A DNA stretch of 64,000 nt from Liolophura sinensis (Eukaryota; Mollusca; Polyplacophora; Chitonida; Chitonidae), in assembly GCF_032854445.1 (NCBI RefSeq), contig NC_088295.1:93363805-93427804 (forward strand), given 5' to 3'. The notes under the pieces were generated by a model. That model searched no databases, had not been told where the DNA came from, and saw only the letters and a program-made list of their open reading frames with translations. The position numbers and the translations under genes are program-made. Shown piece after piece: positions 10,069 through 23,700 of this stretch; position 1 is the first letter of the stretch, and every line of letters begins with the position of its first letter.

Positions 10069-10740
10069 CTTGTGTGCCCGTGATATTTTGCTACACAGCC
10101 ATTTTCCTTGGCACTATTAATTGAGTGCCCTGGGTATTTTGTCATATAGGCAGTTTTCAGGGCAATATGTCATAAATTGAATGCCCTGGGTACTTTCCCA
10201 TGCACCTAGTTTCCTGGGCAATATACTAGAACTTAGGTGCCCTGGGTATTTTGCTATGCACCCGGTTTCCTGGGCAAAATGCCATAAATTGAATGCCCTG
10301 AGTATTTTGACATTCACTTAGTTTCCAAGGCCATTATACCATAGCTTGGGTTCCCAGGGTAATTTGCCTTGCACCCGGTTTCGTGGGCAAAATGCCATAG
10401 ATTGAATGCCCTGGGTATTTTCACATGAACCTAGTTTCCTGGGCAATATACCATAGCTTGAGTGCCCTGGGTATTTTACCATGCACCCAGTTTCCTGGGC
10501 AATATATCATAGATTGAGTGCTTTTGTATTTTGTCATACAACCAGTTTCCTGGGCAGTATACCATATATATCTTGAGTGCCCCGGGTATTTTGCCATGCA
10601 TACAATTTCCTAGTCAATATGCCATAGATTGAGTGCCCTGGGTATTTTGTCATGCAGCCAGTTTCCTGGGCAATATACCATAGATTGAGTGTTCTAGGTA
10701 TTTTGTCATGCATCCAGTTTTCTGGGCAATATACCAACGT
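10069..10740. repeat. 56 bp minisatellite, ~12 copies
   Basis: TGCCCTGGGTATTTTG recurs at 10136, 10182, 10238, 10294 and onward, mostly at 56 bp. The unit also holds AGTTTCCTGGGCAATATACC. Confidence 0.9.
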
Positions 10741-10867
10741 TTAGTGTATCGTTCCTTTGGTATACTGAAAACTATATCTTTATAACAGCTTCAAGTAGGT
10801 TTTAAAAAAAAAACGAGCAGCAATAACAACACAACAATAATAAAACACACATCATTTTACAACGTAT

Positions 10868-11142
10868 CTTGTGTTAACATCGCACCTTCCCAGGTGACCT
10901 GTGTTAACATCGAACTTCATCAGGTGACCTGTGTTAACATCGCACTTTACCAGGTGACCTGTGTTAACATCGCACTTTACCTTGTGACCTGTGTTAACAT
11001 CGCACTTTACCAGGTGACCCTGTGTTAACATCGCACTTTACTAGGTGAACTGTGTTAACATCGCACTTTACCTGGTGACTTGTGTTAACATCGCACTTTA
11101 CCTGGTGACTTGTGTTAACATCGTACTTCACCAGGTGTACTG
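10868..11142. repeat. 30 bp minisatellite, ~9 copies
   Basis: Unit TGTGTTAACATCGCACTTTA plus CCAGGTGACC. It ends ~230 bp before the 3' end of the minus gene. Confidence 0.95.
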
Positions 11143-11257
11143 TGTAAAGAGGCGATCTCAGTGGCCAAGGACTTCTGTTTTCCGACAACAGTAATTATAA
11201 GGCTCAATCAAAGTTAAACTGTAAGGTGGGCGGACTCAAGGAAGTGATGCGATGTCA

Positions 11258-11263
11258 TTTATT
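11258..11263 (-). terminator. Polyadenylation signal AATAAA of minus gene
   Basis: TTTATT on the plus strand reads AATAAA on the minus strand, 112 bp beyond the stop codon of the minus gene. This gives a compact 3' UTR and leaves about 2.7 kb, mostly minisatellites, between the two polyadenylation signals. Confidence 0.65.
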
Positions 11264-11374
11264 CATTAGAATAAGAATTAAACACATCTAAAATTATGTC
11301 AATGAAATTATGCTATAATGTACAGACATACAAGGAGACGACAGTTACGTCTGTACGCTCACTTAGTGCCTCAT

Positions 11375-11622
11375 TTAGTTACATGCAGCTCTGAGCGCGG
11401 CGTTTATGTCACTGGGATAGTGAATACAAATGTTCTGGTAACGAGTAATGGAAGGTCCCTGTGAAACACATGGCGCCTCATTCAGATCACTCGTATTCTT
11501 CAGTGCACACGCCTGTCTCAGGAAGTCAGCAGCATAGGCCATACCCACAACACAAATGCTATCAAAAAGGCTGTCAGTGTGTGTCAGTAACATGCAGAGG
11601 TCAGCGCAGGAAATGTAGTTAC
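11375..11622 (-). CDS. Minus gene exon 12: seven-cysteine tail and stop
   Basis: Acceptor TTTTCTTTTAG|GT, phase 1, then reading to TAA at 11377-11375. It holds ISCADLCMLLTHTDS, DSICVVGMAYAADFL, RQACALKNTSDL, APCVSQG, NICIHYPSDI and AACN. The seven cysteines parallel those of the plus-gene tail at 8113-8366. No known domain is recognised. Confidence 0.88.
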
Positions 11623-11692
11623 CTAAAAGAAAACAAAGTTATAGTTTACACTTATATCTGACATATATGACATAAACTGCTTAGAGGCACAC

Positions 11693-11734
<42 letters not shown>

Positions 11735-14700
11735 CACAACACAAAACAAAAACAATAATACTGTCCTCAAAAACAGTTGGATTTGTTTTTTCGTTTTTTT
11801 TAAGCCAGAAAAGTCCTTTTGAAACTTTTGATTCTACGGAGACTTTATGGGACCATATTGGGACAGGTGATGTCACATCAAGTTATTGCCACATCACACG
11901 CATACACCGCCTGGTTTCACCGTTCGAGATGCATATACATGTAGATCTATTTCAATTCAATGTCTTTAAATCCATTTTACTGGGTTGGAAAAATTCCAAA
12001 AAAATAAATCGCACTATTTTCATGGACAGTGTTTAATGGCCTTTCACCTGAAATACATTTCATTTTAGTGTTTTCTCTGCCTTTCAGCACATGTATTATG
12101 CCTATCAATGCAATATTTAACCAAAATTATACAACTAAGTTAAGAAATGTGTATCAGTCTAACCTGATTTATTTTGTTAAGGAAAGTATAAAGAAAAAAG
12201 ATTTTAAATCAAAATTGTAAGTGTGGAATTTCCAGTATCACATACACTGGCAGTCAGTCAGATATCAATTCAGTCAATTGCATGCACAGACATCCAATCA
12301 AATGTTCTGTCAGTCAGAGTAACATATACAGATAGCCAGTGAAACATTCTCAGTCAGAGTTACGTGAGAACCAACCAACGAATTAATGTCGAATCTCCTC
12401 AAACGTAAGCATTTTCGAGACATTTACCCACTTTCTGTCATTCTGTTTTTGAGATAATCGTGTGGCCGAACATTTTTTCTCACTTATTTTTCAACATAAT
12501 TCTTTGAATTTTAGCACACAAGGAGATAAATGCTTTGTCTATTTATCCTGAACCACAACTATTTGATATATTTTGCTTCAAAAGGTATTAGTAGTAATCA
12601 ACAACTTCAAAATTTTTCAAAAAAGTTTTAATTTAATATTAAATTCTGTGAAAACTGTTTTTCTGGATTAAAAATCAAGGTATTCAACTAGACCCCCAAA
12701 AAGAGAGAAAGTTTTTCAGCTATACAGATGACTTTTTTGTCGATATTTTTGGCTACAGAATACAAAATTCGGAATCTTGCTTGAGAAGGGTTCTATAGTA
12801 TCTTTACCATAAATACAAAACCACTGCAGTTTATTCTTAACAGCTGAAATTACTGACGGCATTTACGGATAGACACGAGTGGTATGGGAAATCTGTTTAG
12901 TGGTATCCTTTTTTCTCTCAGTATTGGAGTACTTTTCTCTCATTTATGGTCGGGAAAATTGGATAACACGCCAAACCAATGTGTCCTCATAGATAACTTT
13001 GATTATGTGTTATACACGCACCATAGTTATACTACTGGAACAGTAGGCAGATACAAAGTTGAAAAGAGACTGGAGATTATTATTTGTGAGTTCAGATTCT
13101 ACGCCCAAAAATGAACGTGTGTTGCAATTGGACATTTTCTGGGAATATGCAACCTACCGTTTCGAAGTATAAATTGCCGTTGCGAAAATGACGATTGGCT
13201 TCTGTTGGGATCACAAATCTGACACGGACTATCCGTATTCAAGGTATTTTCTGCGACACAGTTCCCGTTGATATTGCACACGTCAGGAGCTGCAACACAG
13301 TACAATCAACACGCATTACATAACAACAATACTGCAACACAAGACAGTCAACACGCATTATCATAACAACAATGTTGCAACACAAGACAAGCAACACGCA
13401 ATAATTTATTTATTTATTTATTTGATTGGTGTTTTATGCCGTACAGGAGAACATTTCGCTTATACGACGGCGGCCAACATTATGGTGGAAGGAAACCGGG
13501 CAGAGCCCGGGGAAAACCCACGACCATAGGCAGGTTGCTGGCAGACCTTTCCACATACAGCCGGAGAGGAAACCAGCATAAGCTGGACTTGAACTCACAG
13601 CGACCGCATTGGTGAGATGCTCCTGTGTCATTACGCTGCGCTAGCGCGATAACCAAATGAGCCACCGAGGCCCCCAACAAGCATAAACATAACAACAATG
13701 CTGCAACACAAGACAATCAACACACATTATCATAACAACAATTCTGCATCACAGTACAATCAACACGCATTACCATAACAACAATGCTGCAGCACAAGGC
13801 AGTCAACACGCATTGCCATAACAACAATGCTGCATCACAATACAATCAACACGCATTATCATAACAACAATTCTGCATCACAGTACAATCAACACGAATT
13901 ACCATAACAACAATGCTGCAGCACAAGGCAGTCAACACGCATTACCATAACAACAATGCTGCATCACAATACAATCAACACGCATTACCATAACAACAAT
14001 GCTTCAACAAAAGACAATCAACACGCATTAACATAACAACAATTCTGCATCACAGAACAATCAACACGCACTGCATAACAATACTGCTGCAACACAAGGC
14101 AATCAACACGCATTACCATAACACTAATGCTGCAACACAAGACACTCAACACGCATTACCATAACAACAATGCTTCAACAAAAGACAATCAACACGCATT
14201 ACCTCAACAACGATGCTGCTACAGAGGACGATCAACACGCATTGTCATAACAACAATGCTGCAACACAAGACAACCAACACGCATTACTATAACAAAATA
14301 CTGCAGCACAAGACAATCAACACGCATTACTATAACAAAATGCTGCAGCACAAGACAATCAACACGCATTACCATAACAACGATGCTGCTACAGAGGACG
14401 ATCAACACGCATTACTATAACAACAATTCTGCAGCACAGGACAATCACCACACATTACCATAACAACAATGCTGTAACACAGGACAATCACCACACATTA
14501 CCATAACAACAATGCTGTAATACAGGACAATCACCACACATTACCATAACAACAATGCTGTAACACAGGACAATCAACACACATTACCATAATAACAATG
14601 CTGTAACACAGGACAATCAACACGCATTACCATAACAACAATGCTGTAACACAGGACAATCAACACACATTACCATAACAACAATGCTGCAGCACAGGAC

Positions 14701-17700
14701 AATCAACACACATTACCATAACAACAATGCTGTAACACAGGACAATCAACACGCATTACCATAACAACAATGCTGTAATACAGGACAATCAACACACATT
14801 ACCATAACAACAATGCTGTAACACAGGACAATCAACACACATTTCCATAACAACAATGCTGTAACACAGGACAATCAACACGTATTACCATAACAACAAT
14901 GCTGTAACACAGGACAATCAACACGCACTGCCATAACAACAATTAATACGCCATAAGTAATCAATCCACAACTAAGCAGCTTACACCATATACTGTAAAA
15001 ATGAACTCGCTCAGAGCCAATGCACATTCTACTAATGTACCAGTGTAATCCTCTTACGTATTGATTGCCGAGCAATGACGTGCTCGGAAATGTTTCACTT
15101 ACAAGGGCGACGGTCAGTGTCCGGAGGAAAACACCAGCGGTCAATCTGCCAAGTTACTCAAGAACTTTCTCACGCGTGAAGTTCATATGTGTGCAATATC
15201 AGTTGTAGATGGTTAGTTTATAATGCACTACCGTATTCGCTAGGCTTAGGCCCACTACTATAGGCAGATACATGAAACACGGTGAAGAGGTGAAACATTG
15301 CTATCAACATGCTCGCTGGGACATTCATATACGCGGGTAGCACACTATATATTGCATTGAACAGATAAACGATATTAGGCATATGCCCAGTGTAACATAT
15401 AAACTTTAATCCCATACAGTATACTTAAAAAAAGTCACATGCATACAAAACTGGCAAAACGCAGATAAATGAAAAGAATGCACAAAACGTCGCACTGACA
15501 GAGACAAGCCACAAGTTTACGTAAATACGCCAGAAGGCATAGTTCCACATGACGTACATGTACGTCAGAGAAAATACTGTATGCTGCCGCGTATTTAAAA
15601 ATGCCCCTTCCTGGTAAGACACAGGTATACACAAAATACTCCTCACGAAAAAAAAAGTTCCTCGAACTGATAAACTAGAAGCAGAAACAAGATCCTCTGC
15701 AACAAACGAGACACAAGTATGCACACAATACTTTTCCCGAACAAGACACAAGTATGCACATAATACTTTGCGCGAACAAGACACAAGTATACAACTGTAT
15801 ACTTTAACAAAATACAAGCCTCTTGTAGGTATACACCAAATGCTATAAAAAAACAACAATGCACATGTATTGGCCTGTGGACACTGCACTGAGAGGCATC
15901 TCACCAGTGTAATCCTCACTATTACGAAACAGAACATTGAGAGGTACCTCACTATTATACACTATAGCATTGACAGGCACATCACCATTACGCACCATAG
16001 CATTGACAGGCAACTCACCATTACGCACCCTAGCATTCACAAGCACCTCACCATTACACACCCTAGCATTGACAGGCAACTCACCATTACGCACCATAGC
16101 ATTCACAAGCACCTCACCATTACACACCCTTGCACTGACAGACATCTCACCATTAATATCTTACTTAATAACCACTGATGGAAAGTTGCTTTGAAATACA
16201 AGAATTATTTAAACTGAAGCACACACACATAACAGAACATAACAGATATGCTTATCTCAAAAAAAGTATATGCTGACTAGAGACGTGTAGAATTATGAGT
16301 TACCCACCGGCTACAAAGGCATTAGTGGACCGGTCAGTGTCACACAATTGACATTCGTCCACTGGGTCCCTTTCCATGTTAGCGAAACACTCGTCATTAA
16401 TAAGACAGTATCCGTCTGAAGAAAAACAACACAAAAGTTACACCATTGGCTCAGTTTAGTTTGCGTGAACTGATCACACAGTCATGCTGGAGAGGGTTGG
16501 TAACCAGCCACCTTTTATCTTAATTTACGTGAATGAAGTCATGAATCATGCCGAGTGAAACAAGGTATAAACAACTGTCTCACTGGTGAATTTGAGCACA
16601 TTGTCTTTATTGAGCGTGCTGTCTCACTGGTGGATTTGAGCACGTTGTCTTAATTGAACGTGCTGTGTCACTGGTGGATCTGAACACATTGCCTTATTGG
16701 TGGATTCGAGAACGCTGACTAATTTGTGAATTCGAGCACATTGTCTTAATTGAACGTGCTGTCTCACTGGTGGATCTGAGCACATTGCCTTATTGGTGGA
16801 CTCGAGAACGCTGACTAATTTGTGAATTCGAGCACGTTGTCTTAATTGAACGTGCTGTCTCACTGGTGGATCTGAGCACATTGCCTTATTGGTGGACTCG
16901 AGAACGCTGACTAATTTGTGAATTCGAGCACATTGTCTTAATTGAGCGTGCTGTCTCACTGGTGGATCTGAGCACATTGCCTTATTGGTGGACTCGAGAA
17001 CGCTGACGAATTTGTGAATTCGAGCACATTGTCTTAATTGAACGTGCTGTCTCACTGGTGGATTTGCGCACATTGTCTTTATTGAGCGTGCTGTCTCACT
17101 GGTGGATTTGAGCACGTTGTCTTAATTGAGCGTGCTGTCTCACTGGTGGATTTGAGCACGTTGTCTTAATTGAACGTGCTGTCTCACTGGTGGATCTGAG
17201 GACATTGCCTTATTGGTGGACTCGAGAACGCTGACTAATTTGTGAATTCGAGCACATTGTCTTAATTGAGCGTGCTGTATCACTGGCGGACACAAGAGAT
17301 GGAAATACATACTATATTTTAACAAAGCCAGATGGGACGAGGAAAAGGGCTAAAGATGACTATGGAGCTTATCTTATGACTTACCGGCCGCTGAGAAGGA
17401 CGTTGTAGATAAATCAGTGTTGCATACTTTACACGTTGTCCAGTTGGCCATCGCCCCGTGGGCATAGCACGTGCCATTGACCATACACACGGTATCACCT
17501 AAAAGGGAAATACTTCACATGTATATTGGATACAAAATGGCGTACAGCAATGAGATGAAGTTCATAATCCACGTCATTTTTCTTAACAAGATATCTACAG
17601 GAAGAGTGAGTGAGTGAGTGAGTCCTTGGGGTTTAACGTCGTACTCAACAATTTTTCAGTCATGTGACGACGAAGGAATCCTTAGGGGGCATGTACGTGA

Positions 17701-20700
17701 AATGTGCCTCCTTGTTGCAGGACGGATTTCCACCGCCCTTTTATTTAGTGCTTCACTGAGACGCCCCGCCCGAGCCATTATACTGATACGGGTCAACCAG
17801 TCGTTGCACTATCCCCTTCATGCTGAACGCCAAGCGAGGTAGTTACAACCTCCTCTTTTAAAGTCTTAGGTGTGATTCGATCAAGGATTGATCCTTGATC
17901 TACCGGTCCCGAAGCGGACGCTCCACCGTGTCTACAGGAAGACCAAAGGGTGTAACATGATTTTCACAACTTCTGGTAAAATGTACGACTACGCGCATCA
18001 GCATTGTGGTGATTGCTTATGAGCATAGCAGGCTATTACCAAAAAAAATTAGGCAGATTATGGTTACCAAAATCACGACAAAAGATGTGAAGAGCACGTG
18101 GAATTCATTCAGTATACGATCAACAAACTTTACGACTATCATAAGGGCGCTATGTACCTGCTGGAGACCACTTAGACGTGGATGCACTAACGTTGCAGAG
18201 TCCACAAGAGTTGTCCGGATTAACCTCATCATCAAGCCAGCATTCCCCATTTATATAGCAGTGTGAACTCTGCAATGGAAAGGAGAACAATTAGGCCGAT
18301 AAGCTATTTTGCGTTTCACTTCTGATTAGACATACATGTATATGTGTAGAAAATTTCTTGTAATAGGATTAAAATCAGAAATGAAGAGGTGGAGATACTG
18401 ACATTGATGTGACACATAGGGATATCCTCTGGAGAGAACTCGCACGAAATACACCGGCTGTCAAATGGGAAATACAGCATCTCTTTTCCATACAGTTCAT
18501 TCTGGTTGCTAACAGCCACGAACCAGGCGGTAATGTAAGGACCTTCTGCTGCCTCCATCATAGCACGTGGAATGGGACATATGACTGTGTGACAGTCCAC
18601 GTGTATAGCCGGTGCTGTCGTTTCTCTGTCAGTCTGTAGTGGCCCAGCATCGTCAATCTGCAAGAACACAGTCATTTAGTCGGTATGGGGTTTTGGTGTA
18701 GAGTCAGGGATGAGATAGTGCGATGTACACAAAATCTCTTTATTTTGCTATCGTGCGAGGCCAAATTGAAGACTTTCTCTGATTTGTCAGATTAAACGGT
18801 AATGCACACAAGTTGAGCCTCTAAAATAATATACATCTTTTAACCCACACGTACGGAATGGAAATTGCCTGACAGTTCAGCCTTAAGTAACTTGGTTCTT
18901 ATATGTTACAAGTTATTACAGTCTTACCAAAACTTCCCTAAATCTGCACATTAATTCAGAACTGTCCTGCACAGGGCTAGTCGACAACAGGTGAACCACT
19001 GGCCGGTAGCAGTCTGCTCCTCCGTTCATGTCACAGAAAGGCCCGCCGTCAAAACCGATCACCCACGGACGAAACTCACTCGCTAAACAGCTGCCTGAAA
19101 CGAGGAAATTAGATGAACTAAGTGACGTGGTGTGACGGATATAAATAACGCTGTATTCTAGGTTAAAATGTCAAAATGAGACGTTTTTACATGGTCTGGA
19201 CGTGAAGTAACACGGTGTCAGAGTGATAAGGTACGAAGGACTGCCCCTTAGAATGGAATTTTGTCAAGTGTCTACAGTTGTACGAGTCATATCGGTAAGT
19301 CACCGGCACTACTTGTCTGATTACCACGGGGTGTAGTCCGTAGAATCCAGGGCTCGCCTCCAAGGTATCCCATGTAACGAAGCTTTGGGCTTACAATAAC
19401 AGTGTCACATGTAGGCCTACCGACTTCTAGGGCTTGTCCTAAGGCGTGGCAGATATACTTCTATGTGCTGTTCACATAAATTGCTATTTACTGCGCACGT
19501 ATACGGCTTCCTTGTGCCAACATAAAGGCCTGCTGCTATCTATTATGTACGTATGCTGCTTTCTACTAATCATATATATTGCTGTCTAGTGCTCACTTAA
19601 ACTGATATCTGTTGCACAGATATACTCCGTCCTAGTGCCATATATAGGCCTACTGCTGTCTTTTGTACACATATTTTGCTTTCTAGTGGCCTAATACACA
19701 CGTACCTGTGTTTTACCCATGGATGGGCCATAGATAGAAAATCTAGGGCCTGTGTCAGAGGCACCATAAATATAGATATCTTTGGCTCGCCGAACACATG
19801 TCAGTATTTAATGTTTACCCCAATAGATGATATCAGTGCAGCATCTAAGGTTAATCTTACATGTAACAGATATCTAGCGCTTATCTTACATGCAACAGAT
19901 ATCTAGCGCTTATCTTACACGTAAGACACCGGCCCGGATAGCACAGTTGGTAGAACATCCGCTTCGAGACCGGTAAATCCATGATCAATCCTGGATCGAG
20001 TCACACCTAAGACTTTAAAATAGGAAGTTGTAACTGGGCATTCAGCATGAAGTGGATAGTGCAACGACTGGTAGACCCGTATCAGTTCGGTGATCACCGT
20101 AATGGCTCGGTGAAGCAGCACTAGATAAAAGAGCGGTGGGGAGTGGTGGCACATTACACATATATGCACTCTAAGGATTCCTTCGTCGCCATATGACTGA
20201 AAAATTGTTGTCGTACGACGTTAAACACGATGTCACAGAAATCTAGGATTGATCTTGGACTAATCTTACGTGTAACAGATGTCTGTGACTAATCTTATAT
20301 GTAACAGAGGGTCGCTATGAGTTCAAGTCCAGCTCATGCTGGCTTCCACTTCGGCCGTACGTGGGAATGTCGGCCAGCAATCTGCGGATGGTCTTGGGGG
20401 TTTCTCCCGGGCTCCATATCTGTGACTAATCTTACATGTAACAGATATCTAGGACTAATCTTACATGTAACAGATATCTAGGACTAATCTTACATGTAAC
20501 AGATGTAACATATCATTATCATAACACACATTTACTTACTGTTGGTCGGCATTGTTGTGTAAGCATCCGTCGTTGTTGAGTCAGCCGTTGTGGCCGTTGT
20601 GTCAGCATCCGTCGTTGTTGAGTCAGCCGTTGTGGCCGTTATGTCAGCATCCGTCGTTGTTGAGTCAGCCGTTGTGGCCGTTGTGTCAGCATCCGTCGTT

Positions 20701-23700
20701 GTTGAGTCAGCCGTTGTGGCCGTTGTATCAGCATCCGTCGTCGTCGGCATTTCAGTGGTAACAGTAATATTTTCATCATTGAATGATGCTGTTACGTTGG
20801 CCACACCTAGATAACACCACAAACTACTGAGCTTTCAAAAAGCCAAAACTGTTTTAATTTTGGTTTGCTGCTCAGGGTGCTTAATAAAATCTGAACAACA
20901 CGGAACATATCAACACGGAACATATTGTGATGGAGATTACGTGACAAATTTGGGCTCATGCAATTGGAGATGAGAAAAAGATCTCAGTGGAGACAGAAAT
21001 ACCACTGAATTACCTTATTTGTGGGTCAAGTCAACGATTACTTTGCCATCACGAACAAAGCACTTTATTTTGTTGATTTAATAGATCGGTTTTTAGAGTG
21101 CAGCTGTCCTCCTAGCCGAAAAGAAAAGTACAACTGAACCAGACTTGACCTCTGTTTCAGATACGAATATGTAAATGTCTTTGTTTTGTAGTTGTGAATT
21201 CCCAATGTTTGTGTACCACAAATATCTGACTCGTCCACCCGCCTTGCTAGATGTAGTCTGTAGTTGGCACCTGAACGCCGGATATGCGACAAAATCTTGT
21301 GGTTTAACGATTCGAACTGACCATTTAAAACGCCCCATCAAACAGTATATCTTATGCATACGCATGCTAGCGAGTGCTTTAACGAACAGAATATTCCTGT
21401 TGTGGATAGCTATATAAGCGTCAAGCCAATGGCTTTGGCAGTTTTTCTGATTTGGAAACTATTATTAAAATCAGGAATAGAATTGTGCTACATTTATTTA
21501 TTTATTTATTTATTTATTTATTTTTTTATTTTTTTTTTTTTACTTGATTGATGGTGGAGGGAGAACGGCCGGTGGAAACCCACGACGAGCTTTAGGTTGT
21601 TGACAGAGCTTCACACGTACGGCCGAATTGTGCTACATGTATATGTCGTTGGGTTGACACAAGGGTCAATAGTCACAATCTTGCCTTTAACTCGCACGTG
21701 CCATGAGTGCAGATGAACCTTGGGAATGGTAGTTATAAACGTCATTGGAAAGAGGTAAACGTAAACAACGGGTAATTAAACGTGCTATATTTATTAATTT
21801 GTTTATTTATTTGATGTTTTACACCTTTTTCAAGAATATTTCACTTATACGACGGCGACAAGAGTTATGGTGAGAAGAGACCGGGCAGAGCAATGGCGAA
21901 ACCCACAAACATCCACAAGTTTAAACGGGTTATAAACGGGTTATAAACTGTTGTTACAAGAGTGGAAAAAATATGACAAACAGTAGTGATACAGGATACA
22001 GAAGTTATCGGGAAAATCGTTAATCGTAAGACTAGAGATAAACAAGATGAAGCTGGTTATAAACGTTTCATACGTTCTAATAAAGATAAACGTAATCAGC
22101 GATGATTATGCACGTTATAAGAGTAGAGATGAACAGGACGATTAGCAGTGATTAAAACGTTATTAGAGTAGATAAGCATAATAAGCGATAGTTATAAATG
22201 TTATCCCGTTAAACGTGTGCGTTATCAGGAGTAAGCTGTGGTTAGGCAATGGCAAGTTCTCGACATCTGTGTGAAACTTGAAAACTGATATAATGTTTCT
22301 CACATTTCCTGTTGCTTAGAAAATATTTGTCATTATCGTATCATAACCACCATACAGCATGCTTTAATAGACGAGGTCCCGCTTTTCATAGTTTGGCTCC
22401 TCAAAAAATGGTCTCGGGTTACGTTATAGTCTCTGTTGTGCAATAAGGGAGGTAACCATGTTATATATATATATATAGTGTGGAGGCAAACGTGATAAAC
22501 ATGGTAAATGTAGAGACAAACGTGATAAACATGATAAATGTGGAGGCAAAACATGATAAATGTAGAGGCAAACTCGATAAACATGATAAATGTGGAGGCA
22601 AACGTGATAAACATTGAAAGTGTAGAGACAAACGTGATAAAAGGTAATGACAAAGATGATAAATGTAGAGACAAACGTGATAAAAGACAGTGCTAAACAT
22701 GATAAACCCATAATCCCAATGAGACTATAAGCATAACAATGGTAGTGGTCTGTGTGATAGGCGTAGTTAGAGGCTTAAACATGAAAATGTAGATACACGT
22801 ACTAAAAGATAACCGTGATAAAAGTAAATGTGTAAACTTACCTGTAGTATTGGCGTCTGCAATGTGACAAGAATGAACGAAGGGCTTATATATTGTTTAT
22901 TTTTTTAACGTGCACGAATTTGTACTTACATGTATACATGTGTATTCTTGAGTAATAAGTAATGTTTTAACATTCATCTTTGTTCTCTTGGCATTTTCGT
23001 GCACAACTTGAGTAAGGACTGATGTGCGGAGGGAGCATATCATAATAAATAATGAGACTCCCTGTGCTACATTCAGACGGCAGTTTAATCTGGTTATTTT
23101 CATTGTTTATTCCGGTAAGCTGTGCAAACAAAACCAAATTGTTAACACTATAATACGAAAATAGCCACGTAGGGAGGTAGAAAGGCCTTATTAATGCAGC
23201 ACAGGTATTGTAATGAATAATACGCCTATGTTGTGTGTTTAATATGCAGCTGACGTAGAATAAGGTGCATATAAGACACCAATTACGACTGATATACTTA
23301 CTAATGCAGTAGGCACTTGGACATTCCAATGATATCAGGAAATATACCCGGAACTGTCCACAGTTTGTCACATTTATCTTAAAGCTTACATCACAGTCAT
23401 CACCAAAACCAAGATTCCGACATGCCTTGAGTTCCTGTGTTTCCTCGAAGGTTTCGGGTGTTGGGTCTAGATTAAAAAAGCAAAACAAACTATTAATTAA
23501 TGTTATTAATGTAAGTCAATTTTTACATGCACTAAATCATCAATATCGTACTTTTCTAAACTGTATTTTTTGTATCACGACCATCCGCAGGTTGCTGCAA
23601 GAACTTTCCACATATGACAGGAGATGAAGCCACGCATGAGCTGGACTTGAACTCACAGCCCCTGAATCAAATGAGACAGAACGTGAGCATAAATGTTTTT

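Noticed and set aside
16624-17115. 163-codon minus-strand frame in the gene orientation
   Set aside because: Translation of the 96 bp minisatellite in the intron between exons 9 and 10; flanking exons join without it.
17594-17941. 11 bp target-site duplication TCTACAGGAAG around the SINE-B copy
   Set aside because: The same bases follow the other SINE-B copy near 28400, so they may belong to the element; not safe to call.
19931-20010. tRNA gene
   Set aside because: A- and B-box text is present, but it continues into the SINE-B body and does not fold as a complete cloverleaf.
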